From positions 248,001 through 312,000 of the forward strand of contig NZ_JAKIKX010000002.1 of NCBI RefSeq assembly GCF_023283925.1: DNA of 64,000 bases. Reading direction: 5' to 3'. A program made the translations under genes and the position numbers. The stretch is from Shewanella marisflavi. Lineage in GTDB: Bacteria; Pseudomonadota; Gammaproteobacteria; Enterobacterales; Shewanellaceae. Positions within the stretch are counted from its first letter, which is position 1; the number at the start of each line of letters is the position of its first letter. Positions 28,076 to 37,668 of this stretch are shown piece after piece. The notes beneath the pieces are model-generated. The model saw only the letters and a list, made by a program, of their open reading frames with translations, did not search any database and was not told the DNA's origin.

Positions 28076-29947
28076 ATGATCCCCATTCGTGCCCAATTGA
28101 CCCCACTTGCCATGGTCATTGCGTTGACTCTCGGCGCAAGCGGCTGTGAAAGTGATGCTAATACGAAACAAACTAAGCCACAGCAAGTCAGCACAGATAA
28201 TGCCACTAACCCTGTGGCCAGCATCGAAGACGCTAAAACATTTATCGCTAAAGCCGAGTCAGAACTCGCCGCGCTCTCCATTGAACAAAATCGCGCCGAG
28301 TGGATCTACAGTAATTTTATCACCGAAGACACAGCAGCCCTTGCGGCCTCTGTGGGTGAGCGCCAAACCGCGCTGTCGGTACAACTAGCCACTCAAGCGG
28401 CTAACTACACTCAACTGCCACTCGATGATACCGATAAACGTAAACTCAACATCTTACGTAGCGCGTTAGTTTTACCCGCACCATTAGACCCGAAAAAGAA
28501 TGCGGAACTGGCAAACATCAGCGCCGAGCTGAATGGCCTTTACGGTAAGGGCAAATATTGCCTAGAAGACGGTCGCTGCCTAACGCAACCAGAGCTCTCA
28601 GGCATTATGGCCAGTTCACGCAATCCCCAAGAACTCGAGGCGATATGGCAAGGATGGCGAGCTATCGCCAAACCTATGCGCCCGCTGTTTGAACGTGAAG
28701 TTGAACTGGCTAACGAGGGCGCAAAAGATCTTGGCTACGCTAACCTATCTGAACTTTGGCGCAGCCAGTATGACATGCAGCCAGATGCCTTCTCAGACGA
28801 ACTCGACCGACTCTGGGGTCAGGTATCACCATTATATGAATCCCTACACTGCTATGTCAGGGGCGAGCTCAACGAGCAGTATGGTGACGAAGTTGCGCCG
28901 GAGCAAGGTCCAATCCCTGCCCACCTCTTAGGTAATATGTGGGCCCAGCAATGGGGTAACATTTACGATCTTGTCGCGCCTGAAAATGCCGATCCTGGTT
29001 ATGATGTCACCGAACTGCTTGCTAAGCAGGGTTATGATGAACATAAGATGGTTAAACAGGCTGAAGGCTTTTTCACATCCTTAGGTTTCGAGCCGCTACC
29101 AGATACTTTCTGGAGCCGTTCACTCTTCGTACAACCTAAAGATCGCGATGTTGTTTGTCATGCCTCGGCGTGGGATCTGGATAACCTGGATGATATCCGC
29201 ATTAAGATGTGTATTCAGAAAACCGCTGAAGACTTTACCGTGATCCATCATGAGCTGGGTCATAACTTCTACCAACGTGCTTATAAAGACCAACCTTTCA
29301 TCTTTAAAAACAGCGCTAACGACGGCTTCCATGAAGCCATTGGTGACACAGTCGCGCTGTCGATCACACCAAATTATCTCAAGCAAATTGGCCTGCTCGA
29401 TGAGGTACCCGATGCGTCTAAAGATATTGGTCTATTGCTAAAGCAGGCACTAGACAAGGTTGCCTTCTTACCCTTTGGCCTGATGATCGACCAATGGCGC
29501 TGGAAGGTGTTCAGTGGTGAGATCACCCCGGCTCAATATAACCAGGCCTGGTGGCAATTAAGAGAAAAGTATCAAGGTGTGAAAGCGCCAGTGGTGCGCA
29601 GCGAAGCGGACTTCGATCCCGGCGCCAAATACCATGTTCCCGGTAACGTACCTTATACTCGCTACTTCCTGGCTCACATACTACAGTTCCAGTTCCATAA
29701 GGCGCTGTGTGATATCGCGGGCGATAAGGGGCCAGTGCATCGTTGCAGCATCTACGGCAACAAGGAAGCCGGCGCGAAACTTAATGCCATGTTAGAGATG
29801 GGTCAAAGTAAGCCTTGGCCAGAAGCGCTTGAAGTGGTCACCGGCAAACAGGAGATGGATGCCTCGGCGGTGCTGGACTACTTTGCGCCACTGAAAGTTT
29901 GGCTAGATGAGCAAAATAAACAGGCGAATCGTCAGTGTGGTTGGTAA
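28076..29947 (+). CDS. Peptidase family M2 (ACE-like) lipoprotein
   Basis: Zinc dipeptidyl carboxypeptidase-like enzyme, 623 residues. The start at 28076 follows AAGGAAG; the frame is open 17 codons further upstream without a ribosome-binding site. A signal peptide ends in LGASGC, a likely lipobox, so the protein is probably anchored in an envelope membrane. Zinc motif HHELGH (HExxH) with the downstream Glu in NDGFHEAIGD defines the family; HVPGNVPYTRYFLAHILQFQFH is another ACE signature. The physiological substrate is unknown. It is divergent from psrA and followed by two hairpins. Confidence 0.92.
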   Translation: MIPIRAQLTPLAMVIALTLGASGCESDANTKQTKPQQVSTDNATNPVASIEDAKTFIAKAESELAALSIEQNRAEWIYSNFITEDTAALAASVGERQTALSVQLATQAANYTQLPLDDTDKRKLNILRSALVLPAPLDPKKNAELANISAELNGLYGKGKYCLEDGRCLTQPELSGIMASSRNPQELEAIWQGWRAIAKPMRPLFEREVELANEGAKDLGYANLSELWRSQYDMQPDAFSDELDRLWGQVSPLYESLHCYVRGELNEQYGDEVAPEQGPIPAHLLGNMWAQQWGNIYDLVAPENADPGYDVTELLAKQGYDEHKMVKQAEGFFTSLGFEPLPDTFWSRSLFVQPKDRDVVCHASAWDLDNLDDIRIKMCIQKTAEDFTVIHHELGHNFYQRAYKDQPFIFKNSANDGFHEAIGDTVALSITPNYLKQIGLLDEVPDASKDIGLLLKQALDKVAFLPFGLMIDQWRWKVFSGEITPAQYNQAWWQLREKYQGVKAPVVRSEADFDPGAKYHVPGNVPYTRYFLAHILQFQFHKALCDIAGDKGPVHRCSIYGNKEAGAKLNAMLEMGQSKPWPEALEVVTGKQEMDASAVLDYFAPLKVWLDEQNKQANRQCGW

Positions 29948-29974
29948 GCCATTCCTGCTAGCCTCAAAAAGAAT

Positions 29975-30041
29975 AGCCCCGCAAGGGGCTTAATTAGTCC
30001 CTGTACAATAAAAAAATCACCTTTTTTAAGGTGATTTTTTT
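29975..30041. terminator. Two hairpins ending the M2 peptidase and smrA genes
   Basis: AGCCCC/GGGGCT around GCAA (29975-29990) lacks a T-run. ATCACCTT/AAGGTGAT (30016-30023, 30028-30035) has an A-run before and T-run after, so it terminates on both strands. Confidence 0.85.
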
Positions 30042-30047
30042 ATGCCA

Positions 30048-30638
30048 TCAAGCCCATCTATGTTGACCTTTTTGATGCTGCTCGGCCGTTTCTAGCTTAT
30101 CTTGACTAGATTTGGCCAACATCACCATCATGGCCCCAGCACCGCCCCAGATTTTAGGCGCTGAATGAAAAGCCTGCACCCCTTTGATCTCTTCAAGCCA
30201 GGCAGTAACACAAGACTTGAGTTTCGCCGGAAATGGCTGGTTATTCACACCAGTACCATGGATCACTATGAGGTTACGAAACCCTGCCTGTTGGCTATTC
30301 ACCACAAAATCATACAAGAGTTCGCGTGCTCTAGGCAGAGCTATCCCTTTAAGGTCTAGGTCGGCCTGCACCTCATATTTACCCTGGCGAAATAACTTAA
30401 ACACCTGGCCCTGGACGCCTTCCTTTTTAACGCTTACGACGGCATCCGGCGCGATGGGCGTGATCTCAGCCAGATCGAGCGACAACTTATCTAAGGCCAA
30501 ACGGCGCTGTGCCGCCTGATGGCGTAGTTGATCGCTGTGCTGATTATTTGCACCATGCAGCGTCGCTACTTGGCTCGACTTTAATGGCTTAACCCCTTGC
30601 ATCGAAGCGAGAAAAAGTGCGCTATCATCTTCACTCAT
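30048..30638 (-). CDS. smrA: Smr-domain protein SmrA
   Basis: 196 residues with a C-terminal Smr (MutS2-related) domain: LDLKGIALPRARELLYDFV and IVIHGTGVNNQPFPAKLKSCVTAWL carry the DLxG/HGxG motifs linked with nicking endonuclease activity. The N-terminal 80 residues form the extension seen in proteobacterial SmrA (YdaL). Its cellular role is not well known. Convergent with the M2 peptidase gene. Confidence 0.9.
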   Translation of the reverse strand: MSEDDSALFLASMQGVKPLKSSQVATLHGANNQHSDQLRHQAAQRRLALDKLSLDLAEITPIAPDAVVSVKKEGVQGQVFKLFRQGKYEVQADLDLKGIALPRARELLYDFVVNSQQAGFRNLIVIHGTGVNNQPFPAKLKSCVTAWLEEIKGVQAFHSAPKIWGGAGAMMVMLAKSSQDKLETAEQHQKGQHRWA

Positions 30639-30974
30639 ACCCTATTCCCCCACTTCATCTATGTGACCAGTGCCCAGTTGACTCTCACATACGCTATTAC
30701 ATCAGAAAGTATCCGTATACTGATTCCAAAACTCAAGCCAGACAGCACTTACAGATTCTGAATGCTTCAAATTTAGCCTCTGTTTATGCCGAAAACTCGC
30801 GGCTACAAGATCTTTTACATCAAGACCAATACACATTTAAAGCAGCTAACTGACGCTTTATGTTGAAAAAAAAAGCATTGAGTAGTAGATACACAATTTG
30901 TTAAGAACTAAAACTTTCGCATCATTAGGGCTTAGATTATAGTGAGCCTAGTATTAGCAGAAGCGTGTAGCTAA
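30639..30974. other. Intergenic region smrA/NTF2-like gene
   Basis: 336 bp between divergent genes. An open frame antisense to the smrA start runs to 30853 but has no ribosome-binding site or recognisable product. Nothing else seen. Confidence 0.5.
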
Positions 30975-31541
30975 ATGAAACTCCTCAAATTTGTCCTTGT
31001 CGTTGGTCTGTGTGTTATCAATTTCAACACTCTCGCCCAAAATAACGACAACGACGCGTTAAATCACTTTTATAAGCAGTTCAGCATGGCTTTTGAACAG
31101 CTCGATGTCGAGGTGATCCAAGATATCTACGCCGAAAATGCTTGCTATATTCCTGAACAACAAAATAAAGAGATCACCATGGGGCGAGATAACATCATAG
31201 CCCTGTACAAGCGATTCTTCGGTAAAATTAAGCATAAGAACGCTCATATCGAGGTGGATTTTCGCGTTATCGAACGGCAGTTAGCACAAGAGCAGGCCAC
31301 GGATGTCGGCTATTATTTGATCCGTTTCTACCCGCCCAAAGAGACCGAAGAGCCAGTCAGCGAGTTTGCCGGTAAGTTCGTGATCGTTTCTAAGAAAAAA
31401 GAAGATGGCAAATGGTATCTTACCGTTGATACCAACAATCGTTCAGAGCCCTCTTTCTATTACAGTGCCAAGCCTTTGCCAAACCTCTACTATGGTCGCC
31501 AATTTTCGACTTTAACCGAGCAAGACAGCAAACATGATTGA
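30975..31541 (+). CDS. Secreted NTF2-like (SnoaL/DUF4440-type) protein
   Basis: 188 residues. The N-terminus MKLLKFVLVVGLCVINFNTLAQ is a signal peptide. The mature part looks like an NTF2-like cone fold: FYKQFSMAFEQLDVEVIQDIYAENACYIPE, then GRDNIIALYKRFFGKIK, and a strand-rich end with SEFAGKFVIVSKKKEDGKWYL. Such domains bind varied ligands; no catalytic function can be assigned. It overlaps ychJ by 8 bp, and YchJ also has a central NTF2-like region. Confidence 0.75.
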   Translation: MKLLKFVLVVGLCVINFNTLAQNNDNDALNHFYKQFSMAFEQLDVEVIQDIYAENACYIPEQQNKEITMGRDNIIALYKRFFGKIKHKNAHIEVDFRVIERQLAQEQATDVGYYLIRFYPPKETEEPVSEFAGKFVIVSKKKEDGKWYLTVDTNNRSEPSFYYSAKPLPNLYYGRQFSTLTEQDSKHD

Positions 31542-32013
31542 TCCTTCACTCCCTTGTCCTTGCGGCAGGAAACTGACTGAACGCTTTTTAAGCTATCAAG
31601 AATGCTGTTTGCCATACCACCAAGGTCAATTAGTACCCGATCCAGAAAGCCTGATGCGCAGTCGCTATAGCGCTTTTGTGTTAAAACAGCATCAGTACCT
31701 GATCGACACTCACCATCCCGATCACCTTAATGGTTTAAGTGTGCAGATCTTAGATGAGGATAATCATACAAAATGGTTGGGGTTGAGCGTGGCTAAAAGT
31801 CGTGTTGAACAAGACAGTGGTCTAGTAGAGTTTCAAGCCTGGTATCAAACCGAGGAAGGTATAGATGCCATTCACGAACGCTCCTCTTTTGTCAAACAGT
31901 CGGGACGTTGGTGGTACACCCAAGGAAAGCAATTCGCCCCCATATACCCGGGACGTAATGACCCTTGTATCTGCAATAGTGGTAAAAAGTTTAAGCAGTG
32001 TTGCCGAGGTTAA
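31534..32013 (+). CDS. ychJ: YchJ-family SEC-C protein
   Basis: 159 residues of UPF0225 (YchJ). A zinc-binding SEC-C-like motif lies at each end: CPCGRKLTERFLSYQECC at the start and GRNDPCICNSGKKFKQCC at the stop, with an NTF2-like domain between them (SLMRSRYSAFVLKQHQYLIDTHHP; WWYTQG). Function is unknown. The start codon lies inside the end of the preceding gene, suggesting coupling. Confidence 0.93.
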   Translation: MIDPSLPCPCGRKLTERFLSYQECCLPYHQGQLVPDPESLMRSRYSAFVLKQHQYLIDTHHPDHLNGLSVQILDEDNHTKWLGLSVAKSRVEQDSGLVEFQAWYQTEEGIDAIHERSSFVKQSGRWWYTQGKQFAPIYPGRNDPCICNSGKKFKQCCRG

Positions 32014-32037
32014 AAACGCTTTGGCGCCTATTAAGCC

Positions 32038-34200
32038 CTAGTGGTACTCAGTCGCAGCGTTACGTTTCAAAAATTGACTGAACTCAGCTTCTCTTAGCGC
32101 CGGACTGTAGAGGAATCCTTGGGCTTGATGACAACTTAACGCCGACAAGAAGGTTTCCTGCTCCGCCGTCTCAACCCCTTCAGCGGTGAGTGAAATATTT
32201 AATGCTTTAGCCATGGCTATGATGGCACTAACGATTTCACGACTTTCACGGCTCACACTCAAATCTGAAATAAAAGATCTATCTATCTTCAACTTAGAGA
32301 TCGGGAACTGTTTAAGGTAGCGCATAGAGCTATAACCCGTCCCAAAATCATCGATAGCCAAGCCAACCCCAAGCTCTGCCAATTCTTTGCACAGATGAGT
32401 GGCGTACACGACATCGTCCATTAATTCTGTTTCGGTGATCTCCAGGATCAAGCTGTTGGGTCGAATGCGATAACGTGTCACCAACTCCCACACCTGATCA
32501 TAGAGTTGAGTGCTGAAAAACTGTCGAGCGGAAACATTAACGTGCATTGAAATATTAATGTTGTGATGCTGCCATAGGTTAAGTTGACGGCAGGCGGCTT
32601 CGAGCACCCATTCGCCTATCGCAGCGATCATTCCCGTTTGCTCGGCAATATCGATAAAAGCACCAGGATACAACACCCCTTTCTTGGGATGATGCCAGCG
32701 GATCAAGGCCTCTGCACCTATATAAGCTTGACGACCAAGATCTTTAAGAGGTTGATAATAAAGTTCAAACTCTCTATTTTTAAGAGCTGCTTGAAGTTCT
32801 CGCTCAATTTGGGCGTCTTCTTTGAAGGTGTTGAGCAAGGCGTGATTAAAGATCTGTACTGCGTTGCCCTGTTTCTTCTTCGCGTACTGTACGGCAATAT
32901 CGGCGCAAGTAAGCGCCGAGAAACCCGCCTCTAAGGCATCTATGTCAACCACGGACAACGCAGGTTTAGCCTCAAAAGACTCTACCCCAACCTGTACCGG
33001 TAAGCTAAGTTGGTGATAAAGGCGCTTGATGGCGTAATCAAGACTCTGCTCGTCTTCAATGCCCTCGACCACCAAAGCAAACTCATCGCTGCCTACCCTT
33101 GCCATGAGTTCAGCCTTTTTCACACTACCGAAGTGTTTGATTCGTCTACCGATCTCTATCAGCAAACTGTCGCCTTTTTTGTGACCATAGGTATCGTTAA
33201 ACCGCTTAAATCCCCTAAGATCGATCAGCATCAGATGGCCGTGTTGGACTCTTTCCAGTGCTCTATTGAAATAACTACGATTATAAAGACCGGTTAAAGC
33301 ACATCGCCAGGCCAAGCGTTCGAGCTCATTTTGTTGTTGTAGCTCTTCTGTACAATCTTCGGCAGTTACCAAGGCATAGTGATTGCCTCTGGGCGTGGTA
33401 AAGGGGCGTACCCGATAACGCAACCAATAGCTTTCACCATCACGACGAACCAACTGAGTGTTACCTTTAGTGATCTTCCCCTGTTTTACTTGGGCTAATA
33501 CCGTCTCAGCTTGAGTCGGTGATTGCTTAAAGAAGTCCAGCGAGGATATTGGCTTGCCCAATATCTGTTGTTTCAGCTCACCCGAAATAGATTGATAGGC
33601 TTCATTAACATATTCAATTTTATTAGTGGCAAGATTAACCACCATGCTGATCTGTTCAGACTGTTCAATCGCCTTAACAAAAAGACTGAGGCGTTCATCA
33701 GTCTCGTAGGCTCTTTGAGTCGCTAGGGTCAAGGCGAGTTGATCAGCCACTTGTGAAGCGACATGGATTTGACTGTCTTGCCAATGGTGAGCAGTACTAG
33801 ACTCAAGAAACAGAACGCCCTCTAAATGGCCATTGATACGAATAGCCACATCAAGATGAGAAACCAATTCATTATCGAAGAAATAGCGGTTAAGTTCATC
33901 GACGCGGCTGTCGCGATTGACATCGACGACATCTATGATGCGACGCAGCTTTAATTCATTGAGATAGGCAGTGCAGTGACTGGGGACAGGACGTAGGGCA
34001 GATAGACTTTGATCGCCTTGCGCGATGAGTTGTGTGGTGTCGTTATCGACATCAAATAAACATACGCCAACACGTTCAACCGCTAGCGATTGACTTAAGA
34101 GACGACAAGCTAACTCGGCCGTCTCTTTAAACTGACCTTCTTGCTTTTCGGTCGAATTGACTATGATTTCGAGCAAATGCTGAAATTGGCGTTTGATCAT
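32038..34200 (-). CDS. GAF-PAS-GGDEF-EAL c-di-GMP protein, probable phosphodiesterase
   Basis: 720 residues, no membrane segments. Domains in order: GAF-like (about 1-165), PAS (about 170-290, with NKIEYVNEAYQSISG), GGDEF (about 295-450), EAL (about 465-710). The GGDEF signature is GSDEF (RVGSDEFALVV), so cyclase activity is doubtful. The EAL domain keeps EALIRW, NVSARQF, EITET, DDFGTGYSS and AEGVET, so c-di-GMP hydrolysis is likely. Convergent with ychJ. Confidence 0.92.
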   Translation of the reverse strand: MIKRQFQHLLEIIVNSTEKQEGQFKETAELACRLLSQSLAVERVGVCLFDVDNDTTQLIAQGDQSLSALRPVPSHCTAYLNELKLRRIIDVVDVNRDSRVDELNRYFFDNELVSHLDVAIRINGHLEGVLFLESSTAHHWQDSQIHVASQVADQLALTLATQRAYETDERLSLFVKAIEQSEQISMVVNLATNKIEYVNEAYQSISGELKQQILGKPISSLDFFKQSPTQAETVLAQVKQGKITKGNTQLVRRDGESYWLRYRVRPFTTPRGNHYALVTAEDCTEELQQQNELERLAWRCALTGLYNRSYFNRALERVQHGHLMLIDLRGFKRFNDTYGHKKGDSLLIEIGRRIKHFGSVKKAELMARVGSDEFALVVEGIEDEQSLDYAIKRLYHQLSLPVQVGVESFEAKPALSVVDIDALEAGFSALTCADIAVQYAKKKQGNAVQIFNHALLNTFKEDAQIERELQAALKNREFELYYQPLKDLGRQAYIGAEALIRWHHPKKGVLYPGAFIDIAEQTGMIAAIGEWVLEAACRQLNLWQHHNINISMHVNVSARQFFSTQLYDQVWELVTRYRIRPNSLILEITETELMDDVVYATHLCKELAELGVGLAIDDFGTGYSSMRYLKQFPISKLKIDRSFISDLSVSRESREIVSAIIAMAKALNISLTAEGVETAEQETFLSALSCHQAQGFLYSPALREAEFSQFLKRNAATEYH

Positions 34201-34350
34201 AACATCCTACAGCCGATAACAAGGTTATCGAGGTAAAAAAACTGCCCTGAGCAGCACAAATACAAACATTGTTGTTATTTTTAATAAGAATATTCTGTGA
34301 ACATTACACGAACAAGTTACTCACTAGCAAGCCAAAATCAGCAAATTCTC

Positions 34351-34638
34351 TTACAACCCATGTTCTAGCTGAAAAATCATTTTCTCTGCGCTGTAGCCAA
34401 ACGTAAGCGTCAGTTGCTGACCATCATCTAGCGTCGTCATTTCACTTACCACACCATCAAAACGTGCTTTAGCAGCGTCGGCAAGCTTCTGTAATTCTGC
34501 CTGGGCATTCTCTCCTTGACGGTCTAATGTCAGTACAGTGTCAAACTCATCGATCACCGCGCCGATGTCGGCGTAACTGCCGCAATCGGTACATGTATCG
34601 TTCACCAATTCCGATTGTCCTTCTTGAATCTTTTTCAT
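34351..34638 (-). CDS. YfcZ/YiiS-family protein (DUF406)
   Basis: 95 residues. CTDCGSYADIGAVIDE near the N-terminus and the C-terminal AEKMIFQLEHGL match the YfcZ/YiiS family, whose role is unknown. The CxxC could bind metal. It lies 91 bp downstream of the next gene on the same strand. Confidence 0.85.
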   Translation of the reverse strand: MKKIQEGQSELVNDTCTDCGSYADIGAVIDEFDTVLTLDRQGENAQAELQKLADAAKARFDGVVSEMTTLDDGQQLTLTFGYSAEKMIFQLEHGL

Positions 34639-34729
34639 GCTGACTTCTACCTATTAAATTATGGAAAAATGCTTAATGCTAAACATGACAACGCACGATA
34701 TAGCAAAAGCAAGTCGTCTGCACTTAAGA

Positions 34730-35218
34730 CTATGCCAAAATGTCACCTAACGCACGTTGCTTCACAATCTGCTCAGTAAAATGCGGTAACTCAAGCAGAT
34801 GCGCATCAACCGTTAGCTCGCCATGAAAACGCGCAGCCGTAATAGGATCACAATTGGCCAACACCTCTTGCATCGCCAGCGGATCACGACCACGGTGTAC
34901 TAAAGGTTCAGGAGACAAATATTGTTGCAGATGAAAACCGCTTAAACCAGCCTGATGAAATGCGCCGCTATTGTCGCAATCAATTCCTTTATGCAACTCA
35001 CTCGTTAACGCTTGTGGCTCTGGAAGATCAAATTGACGTTTTAACTTTGCCTCGCTGTCTAAGTGCATCCCATCAAGATGAAACTGTGCCAGATCTCTAG
35101 CGTCGCTCGACAACATCGCCAGAAGCAGGCCAAACTCACCACGGCGATGCTCGTTCACCGCCTGATTAAGACGTGACCCTAAATGATTTTCGTTGATTAA
35201 CAACTGACTAGTTCGCAT
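34730..35218 (-). CDS. Conserved protein, VC2046/SO_2500-like
   Basis: 162 residues without signal peptide or membrane segment. I recall similar proteins from Vibrio and Shewanella named VC2046/SO_2500 family; the function is unknown. The chain is rich in Leu and His and has no catalytic motif I recognise. The start ATG at 35218 follows a long A-rich leader on the minus strand. The same-strand YfcZ-like gene follows. Confidence 0.65.
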   Translation of the reverse strand: MRTSQLLINENHLGSRLNQAVNEHRRGEFGLLLAMLSSDARDLAQFHLDGMHLDSEAKLKRQFDLPEPQALTSELHKGIDCDNSGAFHQAGLSGFHLQQYLSPEPLVHRGRDPLAMQEVLANCDPITAARFHGELTVDAHLLELPHFTEQIVKQRALGDILA

Positions 35219-35299
35219 AAAAAAACATCAATAAAACAGCTCGTTGCTATTTAATCGACCGCTTGCGACATAACTTTAGCAATTATTTCAAATAGGGAC

Positions 35300-35328
35300 T
35301 TTACAGCGGCGGCGTTTCTGACTACTAT
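35300..35328 (+). promoter_or_regulatory. Promoter of the tRNA-Tyr cluster
   Basis: TTTACA (35300-35305), 17-bp spacer, TACTAT (35323-35328), then a G+C discriminator. GCGGCGGC (35306-35313) and GCCGCCGC (35330-35337) form an inverted repeat spanning the -10 region. Confidence 0.55.
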
Positions 35329-35343
35329 TGCCGCCGCAATTGA

Positions 35344-35428
35344 GGAGGGGTTCCCGAGTGGCCAAAGGGATCAGACTGTAAATCTGACGGCTCAGCCTTC
35401 GAAGGTTCGAATCCTTCTCCCTCCACCA
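35344..35428 (+). tRNA. tRNA-Tyr (GTA), copy 1
   Basis: 85 nt, class II with a long variable arm. Acceptor GGAGGGG pairs with CTCCCTCC region; anticodon loop CTGTAAA gives GTA; CCA encoded. Confidence 0.97.
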
Positions 35429-35459
35429 TTTGCCTACAATGTAATAAAGAGATATTCGT

Positions 35460-35544
35460 GGAGGGGTTCCCGAGTGGCCAAAGGGATCAGACTGTAAATC
35501 TGACGGCTCAGCCTTCGAAGGTTCGAATCCTTCTCCCTCCACCA
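35460..35544 (+). tRNA. tRNA-Tyr (GTA), copy 2
   Basis: 85 nt, identical to copy 1, 31 bp downstream of it. CCA encoded. Confidence 0.97.
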
Positions 35545-35584
35545 TCTTTATCTTCTTATTAAATTGTGATTCTGCGTTATCTGT

Positions 35585-35669
35585 GGAGGGGTTCCCGAGT
35601 GGCCAAAGGGATCAGACTGTAAATCTGACGGCTCAGCCTTCGAAGGTTCGAATCCTTCTCCCTCCACCA
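35585..35669 (+). tRNA. tRNA-Tyr (GTA), copy 3
   Basis: 85 nt, identical to copies 1 and 2. GUA anticodons are substrates for queuosine, whose synthesis genes queE and queC lie 1.4-2.9 kb downstream. Confidence 0.97.
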
Positions 35670-35684
35670 TTTTCTCCTTTCCTG

Positions 35685-35706
35685 TTGATTCAAAAATCAA
35701 ATTTTT
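35685..35706 (+). terminator. Probable terminator of the tRNA-Tyr cluster
   Basis: TTGATT (35685-35690), CAAA loop, AATCAA (35695-35700), then ATTTTT. The stem is weak. Confidence 0.5.
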
Positions 35707-35853
35707 ATCAAATTCCAAAGCTAATTGCATCGATTACAGTAAGCCATAATAGATCTGATGTACCTGGTCGCATTTCTATTCGATTCCCCTTTTCGTTATA
35801 ATTTATTTCGTTAAGCTATAACGACTAACCGCTCAAAAACCTCTGGAGCAAGA

Positions 35854-36915
35854 ATGGAACAAAATTGGGTCAATCAGGCCATCGCTAAAATCGAGGCCGA
35901 CTACCAGCGTAGCGCAGACACTCATCTCATCAAGTTAGATCTGCCTATGTTGCCGGGCATCGACATCTACCTAAAAGATGAAAGTACCCACCCGACAGGC
36001 AGCTTAAAGCATCGTCTGGCCAGATCTCTGTTTCTCTATGCCCTATGTAACGGTTGGATCACCAAAGATACCCCCATCATAGAGTCGTCATCGGGAAGCA
36101 CTGCTGTCTCAGAAGCATATTTTGCTCGCCTGCTGGGACTGCCATTTATTGCCGTTATGCCCGCCTCCACGGCCAAGAAAAAGATTCAGCAGATCGAGTT
36201 TTACGGCGGCCGGTGTCATTTTGTCGGACATTCCAGTCAAATTTATGCCGAATCCCAGCGTCTGGCAGACGAGCTATCTGGTCACTATATGGACCAATTC
36301 ACCTACGCCGAGCGTGCTACCGATTGGCGCGGCAACAATAATATTGCAAACTCTATCTTCGAGCAGATGCAAAGGGAGCCCCACCCGGTACCCAATTGGA
36401 TTGTGATGAGCCCAGGCACTGGCGGAACGTCGGCGACGATAGGCCGCTACATTCGTTATCAGCGCGCCGACACTAAGCTCTGTGTCGTCGATCCAGAAAA
36501 CTCGGTATTCTATGACTATTTCCATAGCGGCGACGCCAGCATTAGTTGCGCCAACGCCAGCCGTATCGAAGGCATAGGCCGCCCCAGAGCAGAGCCATCG
36601 TTCATTCCCGGGGTGGTGGATCACATGGTCAAGATTGATGATAGTGCCTCGATCGCCACCATCTATTGGCTAGAACGCTTGATTGGTCGCAAAGCTGGCC
36701 CCTCTACAGGGACTAATCTTTATGGCGCCTTGCAACTTGCCAGTGAGATGCATAGCCAAGGTCAAAGCGGGTCTATAGTGACCCTGTTGTGTGATGCGGG
36801 CGAGCGCTACCTGGACACTTACTACGACAGCGAGTGGGTCTCAAGCCACATAGGCGATATCAAATACTATGAGGACAAGCTCGCCGAGTTTAACCACACG
36901 GGTCGACTTGATTAA
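35854..36915 (+). CDS. PLP-dependent cysteine synthase-family enzyme, Cds1-like
   Basis: 353 residues of fold-type II PLP enzymes. The PLP lysine is in [23 protein letters not shown]; the substrate loop is [14 protein letters not shown]; the phosphate-binding loop is [13 protein letters not shown]. The whole chain resembles mycobacterial Cds1 (L-cysteine desulfhydrase, releasing sulfide, ammonia and pyruvate) much more than CysK or CysM, with [12 protein letters not shown] and [14 protein letters not shown] as shared blocks. The reaction here is inferred. AT-rich sequence and a Shine-Dalgarno (TGGAG) precede the ATG. The gene stands alone. Confidence 0.85.
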   Translation: MEQNWVNQAIAKIEADYQRSADTHLIKLDLPMLPGIDIYLKDESTHPTGSLKHRLARSLFLYALCNGWITKDTPIIESSSGSTAVSEAYFARLLGLPFIAVMPASTAKKKIQQIEFYGGRCHFVGHSSQIYAESQRLADELSGHYMDQFTYAERATDWRGNNNIANSIFEQMQREPHPVPNWIVMSPGTGGTSATIGRYIRYQRADTKLCVVDPENSVFYDYFHSGDASISCANASRIEGIGRPRAEPSFIPGVVDHMVKIDDSASIATIYWLERLIGRKAGPSTGTNLYGALQLASEMHSQGQSGSIVTLLCDAGERYLDTYYDSEWVSSHIGDIKYYEDKLAEFNHTGRLD

Positions 36916-36963
36916 TCGGCTGTCGCTAGACAATGATTTGAATAGAAAAGTTGGCGGGTAAGA

Positions 36964-36990
36964 GATTGACGGTGCACACCACCGTCAATC
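36964..36990. terminator. Hairpin between the Cds1-like gene and queE
   Basis: GATTGACGGTG (36964-36974), loop CACAC, CACCGTCAATC (36980-36990): 11-bp perfect stem at a convergent junction, without a clear T-run. Confidence 0.5.
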
Positions 36991-36999
36991 TTGATGAGG

Positions 37000-37668
37000 T
37001 TAATCGATATTGAGATACTTATGAGTCTGTATCGATAAACGCCAATTTCGCTCGATACACACTTTCATCGCCAACTCAGTGGCGCGCGGCTTCTGGCTAA
37101 TGGGCTGCAGGCAGATAGTCTTACCCAAGGTATCGACCCCCTTTAATAGCTCATCAAGCTCTTCAATATGCGATGCCTTAGCCACAGGGTGTTTGATCTC
37201 ATCGGCACGCTCTAACGCCTGCTCAAGGACCTTGAAGCCCCCTTTCATATTGACCTTAGGAGAAACCGTCACCCAGGCTCTGGGATCAACCAGCACATCG
37301 AAAGTACCACTGGTCTCGATTTGACATTGCAGCCCCGCATCTGCCAAAGATTGCGTGAGAGCGGTGAGATCATAGATACAAGGCTCGCCGCCGGTGATCA
37401 CCACATGCTTTGCACTAAAGCCCTGCACCTTAAAGTGCATCAGTAACTCTCTGGCATCCAGTTCGGCCCAGCGGCCTATGGTACCGTCTACCTGAATCAC
37501 CTGTTCAGAAGAGACTCGGTTTTCAGCCAAGGTTTCCCAGGTATGTTTGGTATCACACCAGGAGCACCCCACAGGGCAACCTTGCAGGCGCACAAATATC
37601 GCCGGCACCCCGGTGTAAACCCCTTCACCTTGTATGGTTTCGAAAACTTCATTGACCGGATACTTCAT
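37000..37668 (-). CDS. queE: 7-carboxy-7-deazaguanine synthase
   Basis: Radical SAM enzyme of queuosine synthesis; converts carboxytetrahydropterin to CDG. 222 residues against 223 in E. coli. The cluster motif is CPVGCSWCDT (CxxxCxxC), with HVVITGGEPC following and LSIQTHKYLNID at the end. An upstream in-frame ATG exists at 37680, but the ATG at 37668 gives the family start MKYPVNE and has GAGG 6 nt upstream. Divergent from queC. Confidence 0.96.
   Translation of the reverse strand: MKYPVNEVFETIQGEGVYTGVPAIFVRLQGCPVGCSWCDTKHTWETLAENRVSSEQVIQVDGTIGRWAELDARELLMHFKVQGFSAKHVVITGGEPCIYDLTALTQSLADAGLQCQIETSGTFDVLVDPRAWVTVSPKVNMKGGFKVLEQALERADEIKHPVAKASHIEELDELLKGVDTLGKTICLQPISQKPRATELAMKVCIERNWRLSIQTHKYLNID

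Noticed and set aside
30617..30853. Plus-strand open frame of 78 codons overlapping the smrA start
   Set aside because: No ribosome-binding site, irregular composition and no recognisable product; it begins antisense to smrA.
35288..35730. Open frames across the tRNA-Tyr and tRNA-Val arrays
   Set aside because: They translate tRNA genes and their spacers.
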